64,000 nucleotides of DNA, from NCBI GenBank assembly GCA_016841245.1, contig JAENZN010000004.1, positions 149,263-213,262 of the forward strand, given 5' to 3'. Source of the DNA: Syntrophomonas sp. Its GTDB lineage: Bacteria; Bacillota; Syntrophomonadia; Syntrophomonadales; Syntrophomonadaceae. Positions within the stretch are counted from its first letter, which is position 1; the number at the start of each line of letters is the position of its first letter. The position numbers and the translations under genes are program-made. The notes under the pieces were generated by a model. It was not told the origin of the DNA and did no database searches. It saw nothing but the letters and a program-made list of their open reading frames with translations. Positions 36,151-46,500 of this stretch are shown in pieces.

Positions 36151-38199
36151 TTATTCTGCCTCCTCAGTAATGATTAGATTCCCGTATTGATCAACGTTCA
36201 CATTTTGTCCCGGATAGATAACGGTTGAAGAACTTTTTTCTTCAATGACCACAGGTCCGGAGAACTTGGCACCAGAGCCTAATTTTGACCGATTATACAC
36301 GGGGGTATCTAGCCACCCACTTTCATTAAAACAAACCGGACGGACAGATATCTTCGCATCTTCTGTATCACTAGTCTGGGGAGATATTTTTTGCAGCTTC
36401 GGACGGGTAAGACCACCATTGCCAACAAAATGATAATTTACGATTTCTACACCGGAATTAGGAAGGCGGAAGGTGTAGGCTTGCTCATGGGCTTCATGGA
36501 AACGCTGTTTGATTACTTCTTTGTCTTCTTCCTTAAGGGGAACCGTGGGGACGGAAACCTTCACAGTGTGTTCTTGCCCTATATAACGCATATCTACGTA
36601 ATACTGACAAATCATCTGAGCAACAGGGATTCCTTCATCTGAAAATTGCTTTTCAGCCTGTTCTTGCATTCCTTGCCAAATGTCATTGATTTCCTTAACC
36701 GGGGCTTCTGCCAGAGGAGATATGTGAGTCCTGATATAGTCATGGCGAAGATCGGTCATCAACATTCCCCATGCAGCAAATACCGAAGCCGCCACAGGAA
36801 CGACGATTTTCTTAATATTTAATTCTCTCGCCAGAGAAGCACAATGCATAGGCCCGCCACCTCCGAAGGCTACCATGGTGAATTCTCGTGGATCATACCC
36901 ACGACGAATGGAGATAAGTTTCAGAGCATTGTACATATTGGATTCTGCCACTCGAATAATGCCCATGGCCGCTTCATTGGCATTTAAACCAAGGGGTTCT
37001 CCTACATTTTTAACGACAGCATCCTTCACGGCATCTAAATCTACGAGATTGTCAAAATTATCGGCAGAGAGACAACCCGTCAACAGACAGGCATCAGTGG
37101 TCGTTGGTTTGGTTCCTCCGATTCCGTAAGCAACCGGTCCGGGAAGAGCACCGGCAGACTCGGGCCCCACACGCAGAGATCCTGCCTCATCGATCCAAGC
37201 TATGGAACCGCCGCCATTCCCGATTTCTACGATATCAACGACAGGAGACATGATTGGATATCCTGCATAGCTGTCGGTTCTTTCAATTCGATATTCGGTA
37301 GTGACCTTAACTTCTCCATTGTCAACGAGAGAGCATTTGGCAGTAGTACCACCGACATCGAAGGCGATCAGGTTGTCTTCTCCTATGATCTGCCCGAGGA
37401 TTGCAGCACCATACACACCGGCTACAGGACCTGATTCCACCATGTTAACAGGAGCCTGTTTGGCTTGATCAAAGGTGGTTGTTCCGCCGTTTGACTGCAT
37501 TATATAGCTTTTGCCTTTAAATCCTATACCTTCCAATTTTTCTGACAAATTGTTCAGATATGAAGAAGCGGTTGGCATTACATATGAATTTAAGGCAACA
37601 GTGGAGGTGCGTTCAAATTCCCGCCATTCACGAGTAACTGTAGAGGAAGTAGTAATAAAAACTTCCGGCCATAGAGACCTGATGATCTCAGCGGTCTTAT
37701 GTTCATGTTCGTCATTGGCATAGGAATTAATGTAACAGATTCCGATGGATTCGACTTCCTGTTCCTTGAAGTATGTAACTGCTGCATTTATATCTTCAAT
37801 ATTTAAAGGCTCTGCCTCTTTTCCTTTATAAGTCATTCTTCCCGCAACCTCCTGGCGAAGATAACGCGGAATGAAAGGTTCGGGTTTATGAAACACCAGA
37901 TTGAACAGGTCAGGACGGTTACATCTGGCGATTTCCAGCACATCACGGAAGCCCTTGGTTGTTATTAAACCAGTTTTGCCTCCCTTACGTTCAGTAAGAG
38001 CATTAATAATCGTGGTTGTTCCATGAATGAAAGTATCTATGCTTTTAGGAGATAACTCACTTTTCTTAATGACATCGAGCACACCATGTTCAAAGTTTGG
38101 CGGTGTTGTATGACTTTTTTGGTTCACCATGCAGCCATTGTTTTCATCAATGGAAACTAAATCGGTGAACGTTCCGCCAATATCGGTTGCGATACGCAT
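36151..38199 (-). CDS. hyuA: Hydantoinase A / oxoprolinase family subunit
   Basis: A 682-residue HyuA-type subunit of the ASKHA ATPase fold. DIGGTFTDLV at the N-terminus is the phosphate-binding motif. HGTTTIINALTERKG and IAFDVGGTTAKCSLV form the second nucleotide site, and AFGGGGPMH is the third family motif. It probably couples ATP hydrolysis to ring opening of a hydantoin-like or 5-oxoproline substrate together with HyuB. It is the first gene of the operon, with AGGAGG upstream of the ATG. Confidence 0.92.
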   Translation of the reverse strand: MRIATDIGGTFTDLVSIDENNGCMVNQKSHTTPPNFEHGVLDVIKKSELSPKSIDTFIHGTTTIINALTERKGGKTGLITTKGFRDVLEIARCNRPDLFNLVFHKPEPFIPRYLRQEVAGRMTYKGKEAEPLNIEDINAAVTYFKEQEVESIGICYINSYANDEHEHKTAEIIRSLWPEVFITTSSTVTREWREFERTSTVALNSYVMPTASSYLNNLSEKLEGIGFKGKSYIMQSNGGTTTFDQAKQAPVNMVESGPVAGVYGAAILGQIIGEDNLIAFDVGGTTAKCSLVDNGEVKVTTEYRIERTDSYAGYPIMSPVVDIVEIGNGGGSIAWIDEAGSLRVGPESAGALPGPVAYGIGGTKPTTTDACLLTGCLSADNFDNLVDLDAVKDAVVKNVGEPLGLNANEAAMGIIRVAESNMYNALKLISIRRGYDPREFTMVAFGGGGPMHCASLARELNIKKIVVPVAASVFAAWGMLMTDLRHDYIRTHISPLAEAPVKEINDIWQGMQEQAEKQFSDEGIPVAQMICQYYVDMRYIGQEHTVKVSVPTVPLKEEDKEVIKQRFHEAHEQAYTFRLPNSGVEIVNYHFVGNGGLTRPKLQKISPQTSDTEDAKISVRPVCFNESGWLDTPVYNRSKLGSGAKFSGPVVIEEKSSSTVIYPGQNVNVDQYGNLIITEEAE

Positions 38200-38443
38200 A
38201 CTATTTTCCTCCTTGAATAATAAGTTTTATGAAGTAGGATTATGGCAATTTCTATATATTATAGATTTAATTTTCAAATAACACAATTATACTGCCTTTG
38301 AAGAAAAAGCTGAAGATCTTAGGGTAAAGGTCATAAGGAAGCACACGAAATTATCAGGTCAACCAGTCAAGCAGATAAAGTGTGCAGCAGCCAAAACCTA
38401 AACGTACCAATGGATTCAGGGCAACAACCTAACATCAGGAATG

Positions 38444-38476
38444 AAGGACGCCACAGATCGGCGTCCTTCTTTCTTT
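38444..38476 (+). terminator. Strong hairpin near the left edge of the element
   Basis: AAGGACGCC and GGCGTCCTT pair perfectly, followed by CTTTCTTTT. No plus-strand gene lies just upstream, so it may insulate the element from outside transcription. Confidence 0.7.
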
Positions 38477-38536
38477 TCCACGGAACTGTAAACCAATCGA
38501 AAAAATTGAACATGATACATCAATGCGCCGAAACCG

Positions 38537-38568
38537 AACCGCTTATGTGAAAACATAGGCGGTTTTTG
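38537..38568 (+). terminator. Second hairpin before the ParB-like gene
   Basis: AACCGCTTATGT pairs with ACATAGGCGGTT (one wobble), followed by TTTTTG. It lies 25 bases before the ParB-like start codon, so it could also act as an attenuator. Otherwise the gap 38200-38593 holds no gene. Confidence 0.65.
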
Positions 38569-38593
38569 TATTTTGAAGTAAAGGAGAATTCCA

Positions 38594-39529
38594 ATGAATA
38601 ACGAAAGCACCAGAAAAAGCGCCACCGTTGATGATCTGCTCGGACCTGTCGAAAAGACAAGAAGTAAAAATGAAGAAATCACATTCGTGCCTTTGTCGGA
38701 CCTTCACTCTTTCCCGAATCATCCATATCAGGTCAGGCAGAATGAAACGCTGACCGAACTTGCCGACAGCATCAGAGAATCCGGGGTGCTCGTGCCTGCG
38801 CTCGTGCGGCCCCGTGCGGGAGGAGGATATGAACTGATTTCCGGACACCGCCGCAAAACGGCCTGCGCAATCGCGGGCGTGTTTGAAATGCCGGTCGTCG
38901 TACGGAATATGGACGACGACACCGCAATACTGGCAATGGTAAACAGCAATTCACAGCGTGAAAACCTGCTGCCGAGCGAGAAGGCATTTGCGTATAAAAT
39001 GAAGCTTGAGGCAATAAAACGTCAGGCCGGACGACCAAAAAATAATCCAGACCAAATTGGGCTGAATTATGGAGGAAAGCAATCCAGTGAGATTTTAGGT
39101 GAACAAATCGGTGAAAGTAAAAATCAGATACAGCGCTATATCCGCCTCACGTATCTCATTCCTGAAATTCTGAAAATGGTCGATGACAAGCGCATCGCCT
39201 TCAATCCGGCTGTTGAGCTGTCTTACCTTGACGGGAAAGAACAAAAATCGCTGCTGGAAACCATGGAGAGCGAGGAATGCACGCCGTCGCTCGCCCAGGC
39301 ACAGCGGATGAAAAAGCTCAGCCGGGACGGCAAACTCGACACGGACGCCATTTTCGCCATTATGACCGAGGAAAAAGCAAACCAGGCGCAGAAAGTTACC
39401 CTCAGGTTCAGTGCGTTACAGAAATTCTATCCGGACGGAACCACGCCAAAGCAGATCGAGGACGACCTGCTGAAGCTTCTGGAGGACAGGCAGCGCCGCC
39501 GTCAGCGGAGTAAGAAACAGGAACGATAG
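38594..39529 (+). CDS. ParB-like partition/nuclease-domain protein of the element
   Basis: A 311-residue protein with a ParB N-terminal domain (about 35-130: PYQVRQNETLTELADSIRES, LISGHRRKTA, then NSQRENLLPSEKAFAYKM) and a middle helix-turn-helix region (GESKNQIQRYIRLTYLIPE). ParB-like proteins of this length are common in Clostridia mobilizable elements and conjugative plasmids, where they help maintenance or regulate transfer. AAAGGAG precedes the ATG. The C-terminal 100 residues are helical and charged. Confidence 0.85.
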   Translation: MNNESTRKSATVDDLLGPVEKTRSKNEEITFVPLSDLHSFPNHPYQVRQNETLTELADSIRESGVLVPALVRPRAGGGYELISGHRRKTACAIAGVFEMPVVVRNMDDDTAILAMVNSNSQRENLLPSEKAFAYKMKLEAIKRQAGRPKNNPDQIGLNYGGKQSSEILGEQIGESKNQIQRYIRLTYLIPEILKMVDDKRIAFNPAVELSYLDGKEQKSLLETMESEECTPSLAQAQRMKKLSRDGKLDTDAIFAIMTEEKANQAQKVTLRFSALQKFYPDGTTPKQIEDDLLKLLEDRQRRRQRSKKQER

Positions 39530-39594
39530 TCCGCACCTTTGCGGTTTGCCGGCCGCCCTGCTACACTTGAGAAAAATAGTAAGGAGGCCTGACG

Positions 39595-39939
39595 ATGGAA
39601 CTGACATATACAAAGTGCGGAGACTATCTGCTGCCGGACCTGACCCTGCCGAAGCAGACGTCCATCGGTAAATATGGGATGCTTCTCAAGACTTATCTGA
39701 AAACGTACAGGCCGGCAGCCTACACAGCCCTTCTTATCTCGGGCCGGTTGCAGGAACATCTTGCGGAGATCGACAGAACGGCAAAGGAACGCATCGAGCT
39801 GATAACAGCCCGGATGGCGGCGGCTCAAAATGTGACCGAGTCCCTGAAAGCAAACGATCAAATGAAATGGGTCGGCAGAATGAACGCAATCCGGCAGAGC
39901 GCCGAAGAAACTGTCCTTGCAGAGGCGGTGTATCTATGA
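39595..39939 (+). CDS. tnpV: TnpV-family transposon protein
   Basis: A 114-residue protein matching TnpV of Tn4451-like elements: GDYLLPDLTLP near the N-terminus, then LKTYRPAAYTALLISGRLQEHLAEID starting at residue 36, and the C-terminal NDQMKWVGRMNAIRQSAEE. The function is not established for the family. AAGGAGG precedes the ATG. Its stop overlaps the next small gene (ATGA). Confidence 0.82.
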   Translation: MELTYTKCGDYLLPDLTLPKQTSIGKYGMLLKTYLKTYRPAAYTALLISGRLQEHLAEIDRTAKERIELITARMAAAQNVTESLKANDQMKWVGRMNAIRQSAEETVLAEAVYL

Positions 39940-40097
39940 GACGGGACAGGAGATACATACGGCTGGATACCAGCGAGCATCGGCTGCTCATCTTCGCACT
40001 CAATAAAATGCGAAACCGGCTTATCGGCGAACATCGTCCCACTGACGTAGTGGACGAACTATTGATGAAGGTAATTGATGCACCGGTGAAAAAGTAA
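39936..40097 (+). CDS. Small element-encoded protein (53 residues)
   Basis: A 53-residue basic protein (RRYIRLDTSEHRLLIFALNK...) whose ATG overlaps the TnpV stop, so it is probably translationally coupled. Similar short proteins follow TnpV-like genes in related elements. No function can be assigned. The frame opens further upstream, but the overlapping ATG is the natural start. Confidence 0.6.
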   Translation: MRRDRRYIRLDTSEHRLLIFALNKMRNRLIGEHRPTDVVDELLMKVIDAPVKK

Positions 40098-40179
40098 ACA
40101 GCCATCGGAATTGAGGAGAGCAGAAATGCTCTCCTTTTTCATGCCTGAAAACGTGGCTGCGGTGTGTCCATTCATTTAG

Positions 40180-40260
40180 CGAGCATTGGGGATGTATAGC
40201 GCTTTGCGCCATCCATCCCCCCAAATGTCGCGACATTTGCGCAGGGATAATCCCTGCAGC
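40180..40260 (+). other. oriT-like region with nested palindromes
   Basis: GGGGATG...CATCCCC, the perfect 16-base palindrome AAATGTCGCGACATTT (40223-40238), and GCAGGGATAATCCCTGC (40241-40257) lie in a row in the 190-base gap just before the mobC-relaxase pair. Transfer origins of mobilizable elements usually occupy this position and have such inverted repeats. The nick site is not identified. Confidence 0.55.
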
Positions 40261-40291
40261 CCTTATTTCTGACGAAAGGAATCATAACAAT

Positions 40292-40582
40292 ATGAACAAG
40301 AACAAACAACTCAATATCCGCATGACACAGAGCGAATTTCGCGACTTTCAGAAAAAAGCAGCGAAGTCCGGACTATCCCAGTCTGCCTATATCCGTATGC
40401 TGATCAGCGGCAATGTACCGAAACCCATACCGCCGCTGGAATATGATAAACTGATGCAGGAGCTTTACGCTGTTGACGTTTCGCTGAAACGGCACGGAGC
40501 AAAACCGGAGACGATCGACGAGTTCAATCAGATATTGCTTGCCATACAGGCGGCGGTGCTGCTTCCGGACAGAATGGAATGA
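40292..40582 (+). CDS. mobC: MobC-like relaxosome accessory protein
   Basis: A 96-residue protein that begins with a ribbon-helix-helix-like segment (NKQLNIRMTQSEFRDFQKKA) followed by SGLSQSAYIRMLISG, as in MobC relaxosome proteins that help the relaxase open oriT. It ends one base before the relaxase start. GAAAGGAA precedes the ATG. Confidence 0.8.
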   Translation: MNKNKQLNIRMTQSEFRDFQKKAAKSGLSQSAYIRMLISGNVPKPIPPLEYDKLMQELYAVDVSLKRHGAKPETIDEFNQILLAIQAAVLLPDRME

Positions 40583-40583
40583 C

Positions 40584-41948
40584 ATGGCAACGACAAAAAT
40601 CTGGCCGGTCAAAGGATGGGTCGGGCAGGCCGTGGACTACGTGGAGAATCCTGAGAAAACCAGAAACCCGTACTATGGGCATGGCCTCTATGAAGTCATG
40701 CTCTATGCCACCAACCCGGAGAAAACGGAGCGGCAATACTATGTTGGTGGAATCAACTGCATTCCCGAAATCGCACGGCAGCAGATGACGATGTCGAAAA
40801 AAAGATACGGCAAGGAATACGGCAATGTCGCCTTCCACGCTTATCAAAGCTTTGCACCAGGCGAGGTAACGCCTGGCCAGGCGCACAGAATAGGAATGCA
40901 GTTGGCTCAGGAATTGTGGGGCCACAGATTTGAGGTGGTCGTTGCGACGCATCTCAATACCCATTGCTATCACAATCATTTTCTGATCAATTCCGTCTCT
41001 TTCGCGGACGGCAGGCGTTACAACGACTGCAAAGAAACCTACAAACTGCTCCGCGACACTTCCGACCGAATATGCCGTGAGCACCAACTGTCGGTTATCG
41101 CAAAGCCGTCGAAAACGAGGACTCCGCGCAACATTTACCTGGCCGAAAAGAGGGGCGAACCGACGCTGTACAACCTGATCCGAGCCGATGTCGACGAAGC
41201 AATTGCACAGTCTATTGTACCTAATCAGTTTTATATGGCGCTGGACCGGAAGGGTTATGAGGTGAAACGCAATGGGAAATATGTAGCTGTTCGCCCGCCC
41301 GGAAAGGAGCGGTTTACGCGATTGAAAACACTTGGGGAAAACTACACCGAAGAGGCCATCAGACAGCGCATTCTGCGAAACCCGCCGATTATGGGCGTCA
41401 GGCAGCCTGCAATGCAGCCACGCGAAAACACAGTTCGGCGATTTAACGGCCGGTTCAGGGACGTGAAGAAAATTTCCGGCCTGCGGGCGTTATATCTCAG
41501 TTACTGTTATAAAATGGGCATCCTGCCGAAGCGGGACCAATCGACTAAGAAGCTGCACTTTTTACTGCGTGAGGACCTGCGGAAGATGGACGAACTATTT
41601 GAACAGACAAAGCTGCTCTGCACGCATCGGATCGATACTGCAGAACAGCTTTTGTTATTTGCTGAGAACGTTCGAAATGAGATGACGGTTCTGACCGACG
41701 AGCGCACAAGCATAATCAACAAACTCCGGCGTTGCAAAGATGCAAAGAAAACACCCGAATATAAAAATCGACGTAAAATGCTGACTAAGCGTATTGTAGA
41801 ATGCCGCCGGGAACTCAAATACGTCGGCGGTATTCTCGAACGAAGCGAGTATATGAAAGAAAATCTGATAAAGATTGCTTCTGAAAAAAGTATCGAAACC
41901 GTACGCTCAGCCAACAGAGATAAAGAGCTCGGCAGATATGTGAGATGA
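40584..41948 (+). CDS. Relaxase/mobilization nuclease (MobA/VirD2 family)
   Basis: A 454-residue relaxase, the TnpZ counterpart of Tn4451. The N-terminal domain shows the three-histidine metal motif in THLNTHCYHNHFLINSV, an N-terminal tyrosine-rich stretch (YYGHGLYEVMLYA) that should supply the nicking Tyr, and FAPGEVTPGQAHRIGMQLA. The C-terminal half is helical and basic. ATG at 40584 is chosen because it starts one base after the MobC stop. It nicks oriT and leads the strand when a conjugative helper is present. Confidence 0.92.
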   Translation: MATTKIWPVKGWVGQAVDYVENPEKTRNPYYGHGLYEVMLYATNPEKTERQYYVGGINCIPEIARQQMTMSKKRYGKEYGNVAFHAYQSFAPGEVTPGQAHRIGMQLAQELWGHRFEVVVATHLNTHCYHNHFLINSVSFADGRRYNDCKETYKLLRDTSDRICREHQLSVIAKPSKTRTPRNIYLAEKRGEPTLYNLIRADVDEAIAQSIVPNQFYMALDRKGYEVKRNGKYVAVRPPGKERFTRLKTLGENYTEEAIRQRILRNPPIMGVRQPAMQPRENTVRRFNGRFRDVKKISGLRALYLSYCYKMGILPKRDQSTKKLHFLLREDLRKMDELFEQTKLLCTHRIDTAEQLLLFAENVRNEMTVLTDERTSIINKLRRCKDAKKTPEYKNRRKMLTKRIVECRRELKYVGGILERSEYMKENLIKIASEKSIETVRSANRDKELGRYVR

Positions 41949-42000
41949 AGTGAAGAGCATTTTTCCCCGTGAACGATAACGACCGCAAATCAGGCTGGAG

Positions 42001-42048
42001 AAATCCCCATGACGCGGAGCCTGATAACTCCATGTCATGGGGATTTTT
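42001..42048. terminator. Bidirectional terminator between relaxase and cargo
   Basis: AAATCCCCATGAC and GTCATGGGGATTTTT pair over 13 bases with A and T tracts on both sides. It separates the convergent relaxase and S-layer-homology genes. Confidence 0.85.
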
Positions 42049-42060
42049 ATTTGATGGAAA

Positions 42061-43512
42061 TTACTCGGACAGCAGATTATACAGCACCTGCGCCAGCTGG
42101 GCTCGAGTAGAGCTTCCCAGCTGGTCGAGTTTTCCGCCGCTGCCGGATATGACGCCCGCCGCGACGAATGTCTCCATTGCTTCTTCGGCGTAATCGGAAA
42201 TCTCATCAGCATCGCTGAAATCCGAAAGGGAAGCGGTACCGTCCGTTTCAGGCAGCTCACCGAGAATATCCAGCGCACGGTACAGGAGTGTGAACATATC
42301 CTGCCTTGTTATGTTCTCTTCAGGCGCGAACAGATTGTCGCCTACGCCGGTCGTTATGCCGAGACGTTTTGCTGATGCAAGGTAATCTGTGTAATACGTA
42401 TCTCCCGCGTCATCAAAGTGATCTGTCGCACCTTCATCCGCTTCAATGCCGTATGCCCGCATGAGCATGACGATAAACTGCCCTCTGGTGAGCGTCGCGT
42501 CCGGGCTGAACAGATCGTCGCCCGTTCCCGTTGTAATTTCGCGCGCCGCGCAGAAGGTCACCGCGTCATAGTACCAGGCATCCTCCGACACATCATCAAA
42601 TGCCACATCGCTATAGCCTACCGCATACATCGAAAAATGTCCGGTTGAAAATTTGGCGTTGATCGAAGTGCCGTCGTAATTGGAATCGGTCATGACTATA
42701 AGCTCGCCGTCGTCCGTGATGTAATAAATCACGATCCTGTTTACATCCTCATCGTCTGCCGGTTCATACGGGATAGTGACATAAGCAAGTCCGCCGCCGA
42801 AGGACGATAAATCTGTGTTGCCTGCTGAAAGGGTGAATTCATAGGCCGGGCGATCACCTATAAGCGCCTGCGCTTCGGCGGACAGTGAGGACGTGTCGGC
42901 GTTCACGATGCTTAGCACGATACTTCCCGAACCGGCTGTTTCGGAGATATATTCAGCCGCCGTTTCATCAAATGTGACTTCGACGTATTGGGTCGCAATT
43001 GTGACCGAACCGCCCGTCACTTTTCTGAAATCTATCGTAACATCATAGCCGTCCTCCGTTTCTTCAACGGTGCCGGTTATCGTTTCGCCGTCCGGTGTCG
43101 TTATATCGACATCCTCGGAGTCCTCTTCGTCATTTTCGTCGTCACTGTCATCATAATAATACGTTCTCTGCTTGACCGTGAACTCGGCGATTGCCACATT
43201 GCTTCCTGAGCCTGCTGTAATCGTAAGTGTTCCAGCATCTACATCCGGCACAACAAAATCCGTGCTGAAAGTGCCGTCATAACCGGACAGCACCGGCTCA
43301 ATAAAAACAAGATTACCGTCCGAATCAATAGCTTTTACGGTTACCCATTCACTTGGATCATAGGTTCCGGATATGGTAACACTATCGTCAGCATAGCCGG
43401 TTTCTGAACTTAACGTCAGCGTGACGACGTCCGCCGCGAAAGCAGTAATAATCAATATTTGAAGCATCAATGCCGCTGTTAATATGACAGAGCTGATTTT
43501 TTTAGTCATCAT
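42061..43512 (-). CDS. S-layer-homology surface protein
   Basis: A 483-residue exported protein with a signal peptide (about 1-26, ending ITAFAAD), an N-terminal Ig-like or beta-rich part, an acidic linker (DDSDDENDEEDSEDVD), a second beta domain, and three SLH repeats from about 305 to the end (FDDVSEDAWYYDAVTF, FDDAGDTYYTDYLASA, FSDADEISDYAEEAME). SLH repeats anchor proteins to pyruvylated secondary cell-wall polymer. It lies 15 bases after the large repeat protein, so it is co-transcribed and may anchor or present it. Confidence 0.9.
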   Translation of the reverse strand: MMTKKISSVILTAALMLQILIITAFAADVVTLTLSSETGYADDSVTISGTYDPSEWVTVKAIDSDGNLVFIEPVLSGYDGTFSTDFVVPDVDAGTLTITAGSGSNVAIAEFTVKQRTYYYDDSDDENDEEDSEDVDITTPDGETITGTVEETEDGYDVTIDFRKVTGGSVTIATQYVEVTFDETAAEYISETAGSGSIVLSIVNADTSSLSAEAQALIGDRPAYEFTLSAGNTDLSSFGGGLAYVTIPYEPADDEDVNRIVIYYITDDGELIVMTDSNYDGTSINAKFSTGHFSMYAVGYSDVAFDDVSEDAWYYDAVTFCAAREITTGTGDDLFSPDATLTRGQFIVMLMRAYGIEADEGATDHFDDAGDTYYTDYLASAKRLGITTGVGDNLFAPEENITRQDMFTLLYRALDILGELPETDGTASLSDFSDADEISDYAEEAMETFVAAGVISGSGGKLDQLGSSTRAQLAQVLYNLLSE

Positions 43513-43527
43513 TGCGCCTCCTGACTC

Positions 43528-46500
43528 TTAAAGCACAGTCGGAGCTGCGTTGGAATCATTAGACAGCGAATCCACGATGTATACCTCTATCACGTCGCCT
43601 GCCTGAACGTTAAAGGCTGCTCCGGTTGCATTAAGTGTGTCAAAATCTCCAATGACAAAGCTGAAACCTATTTGTTCTCCGTCTCTCTTCTGGACAAACA
43701 GGCACACTTCGTCCCCGGTATGTCCCGTTACAACAGAAATATTTACTCTAAAATATGTAAATCCGGATACGCCGTCATTGACGGTCAGCGTCGGGATACC
43801 GTCGTCCGTGTAGCTGCCGGTATACGCCGCGTCCCCGTCTGAGACGATGAGGTACGCGCCGCCGCCGCACCCCTGATTAATGACAAGAGTATAGGTTTCC
43901 GAACCCGTGACCAAGTTTTCGTCGGTTGCGGTAATCGTAATGTTATACGTAGCTTCGTCCCCATCGACGGGTGTTCCGGCGAGCACACCCGTTTCGCTGT
44001 CAATAGACAACGAATCTGGAAGTCCGGTAGCACTCCATGCAAATAATCCTGTACCGCCGGATGCTTCTAAGGTCACACTGTAAGCGCCTCCGATAATTCC
44101 AACTGAAAGAGCTGTATTCGTTATAGTAATCTCCGCCTGCCTTGTCACTATGATGGTGTATTCCTTTGTTGTAACATCGTCACTGCCTGTAACCTCTACT
44201 GTAATTGTGTTACTTCCGACATCCAGATCAACAGGTGTTGCCGCAGAATTTCCGTTTACGGTAACCGTTGCAGAGCTGTCAGTGGTAGTCGGCGAAACTG
44301 TCAAACTGTCAACTGAATTTTCGACTGTCACCGTATAGTTGTAGGTTGTAGGATTAAAGCTTGGTGAAAGTGTACCTTCGGAGAGCGTCAGGCCGCTGAG
44401 CGTCGCGTCGCTGCTGCCGCGATTGATGGTCACGTTATACGTCTTCGTCGTCGCGTCCTGCGCGATGACCATGAGCTCGACCGTGTTTTCGCCCACGGAA
44501 AGCGGGATTGTTTCCGTGCCTCCCTGGGATAAAATGGCGCCGTCCAGCAGCATGACCGCCTTACTGTCGGACGCGGACGCGGTCAGGTCTATAGACGTGA
44601 CATCGCTGCCGACCGTGACGTAATAGGAGGTCGTATCCGCATCGAAGCTCAGCGTCCCTGCGGAAAGAGTCAAGCTGCTCAAATCGGCATCGCTTACCGT
44701 CCCGTTTACGGAGATGATGTAGGTCTTCTGAATGATACCGTAGTTCGACATGACGACGATGGGGATCAGGTTCGCGCCGTTTTCAAGGCTGACGGTGTTT
44801 GTAACAGTTTCCCAGTTATAGCCGCCGTTAATCGACGCACTAGCCCCCGGTAAGTCCATCACTTGCGCCGTGATGCCGATATTTGTCAGGCCGGACGCGC
44901 CCGTGACGCTGTATACCGTCTTGTCCGGGTCAAATTCCGGGTCCAGGGTACCCGTGTCGACTTCGAGCCTATACAGATCGGCCGACGCAGCGGTTGTGAA
45001 CGTATAGCTTGCATTCGTCATGGTTGTTCCATAGATATCCCTGAATCCGGAAATTTTAATGGTGCATTCGCGGCAATAACCAGCTCTGTCATGTGTGCTA
45101 TAGTGAACTGTATACACTCTGTTGTCGCTTGACCATATGCCGCCGGAGAGCGTAGAAATTGAGGACGTTACCGTCCCCACTGACGATTCGTCCATATTGT
45201 TGGAGAAGGTGATGACGATATCGCCGTCAAGGGGCGCGCCGTCGCCGCTTGGCGTGACGCTGCTGATCATTGATGTGTTGTCAAGCGTCCAGATTGCGTA
45301 CAGAGTCAAATCTTCAGTCATTGTAATACTGCTGTTTGGGGCATGGCGGACTCCGGTACCGTCTGCATTCGTGTTCCACTCTATAAAGGTATAACCCGGA
45401 TTTGATAAACCGCTTCCGCTTAAAGTCGTCACGGTTCCGTTTTCAGGTACAGTAACTTTTTCACCGCCGCCGGTGCCGCCGTTGTCGTCATATGTAATCG
45501 CATATGGTACGGCATAGAAGCCGGCGTCAGACCATCCGCTTGGCAGGCTGAAACCGTATAGCGGCCCTGATATTGAATAGTGTTTATGTGATTCCGTTAC
45601 AGGAGTCTTGCTGTTGTCATTTTTCAAAAATACTACCGCTCCACCAGATAGAGTGAATGTGCAGCCGCTGGCATTTTCTCCTGCTCCGATGTCAACTTTG
45701 CCGGCGCTTCCTCGCGCGGCATACACCATACCGCCTTCTATCGTGATGGTTCCGCCATCGCCCTCATATCCGCCGCCGATACCCGCTGCCCATCCTCCGC
45801 CTGTTGCGGTGACTGTGCCGCTTTCTATCGTTATCGTACCGCCAGCACCAAAGCAACCGCCGCCGATGCCCGCGCCAAACCCTCCGCTTGTTGCGGTAAC
45901 TGTGCCGCTTTTTATCGTTATCGTACCGCCATCGCCCTCATGTCCGCCGCCGATGCCTGCGCCGGAATTACCGCCGATTGCGGTGACTGTGCCGCCTGTT
46001 ATCGTGATGGTTCCGCCATCGCCATAATATCCGCCGCCGATGCCCGCGCCGCCATCACCGTCGGTTGCGGTAACTGTGCCGCTTTTTATCGTTATCGTAC
46101 CGCCATCGCCCTCATATCCGCCGCCGATGCCCGCTGCATACTGCCCGCCTGTTGCGGTAACTGTGCCGCCTTCTATTGTAATCGTGCCGCCGTCGCTATC
46201 ATATCCGCCGCCGATGCCCGCTGCATACTGCCCGCCTGTTGCGTTTACACTTCCCGCGCCTTTTATCTCAAGCGCGGTACCTGATTCAACACGAACGCCC
46301 GACTCCCGAGAACCGCTGCGCAGTGTGTTTTCGCCGCTGAGTATAAGCGTATTGCCGCTTCCCGTAAAGCTTAGTGCACATGCATTGGTTGTTCCGCTGA
46401 CGTCAATAGTTACATCACTAAGCGTCAGCGTGACACCTGCTTGGCAGGATATTTGCACGTTTTTGCTGCCGGTGATCGTCGCTGCCGCGCCCGCTTCAAC

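Noticed and set aside
45740..46250. Tandem repeats considered as a CRISPR array
   Set aside because: The units are contiguous, without unique spacers, and lie in frame inside a coding region. No cas gene is present.
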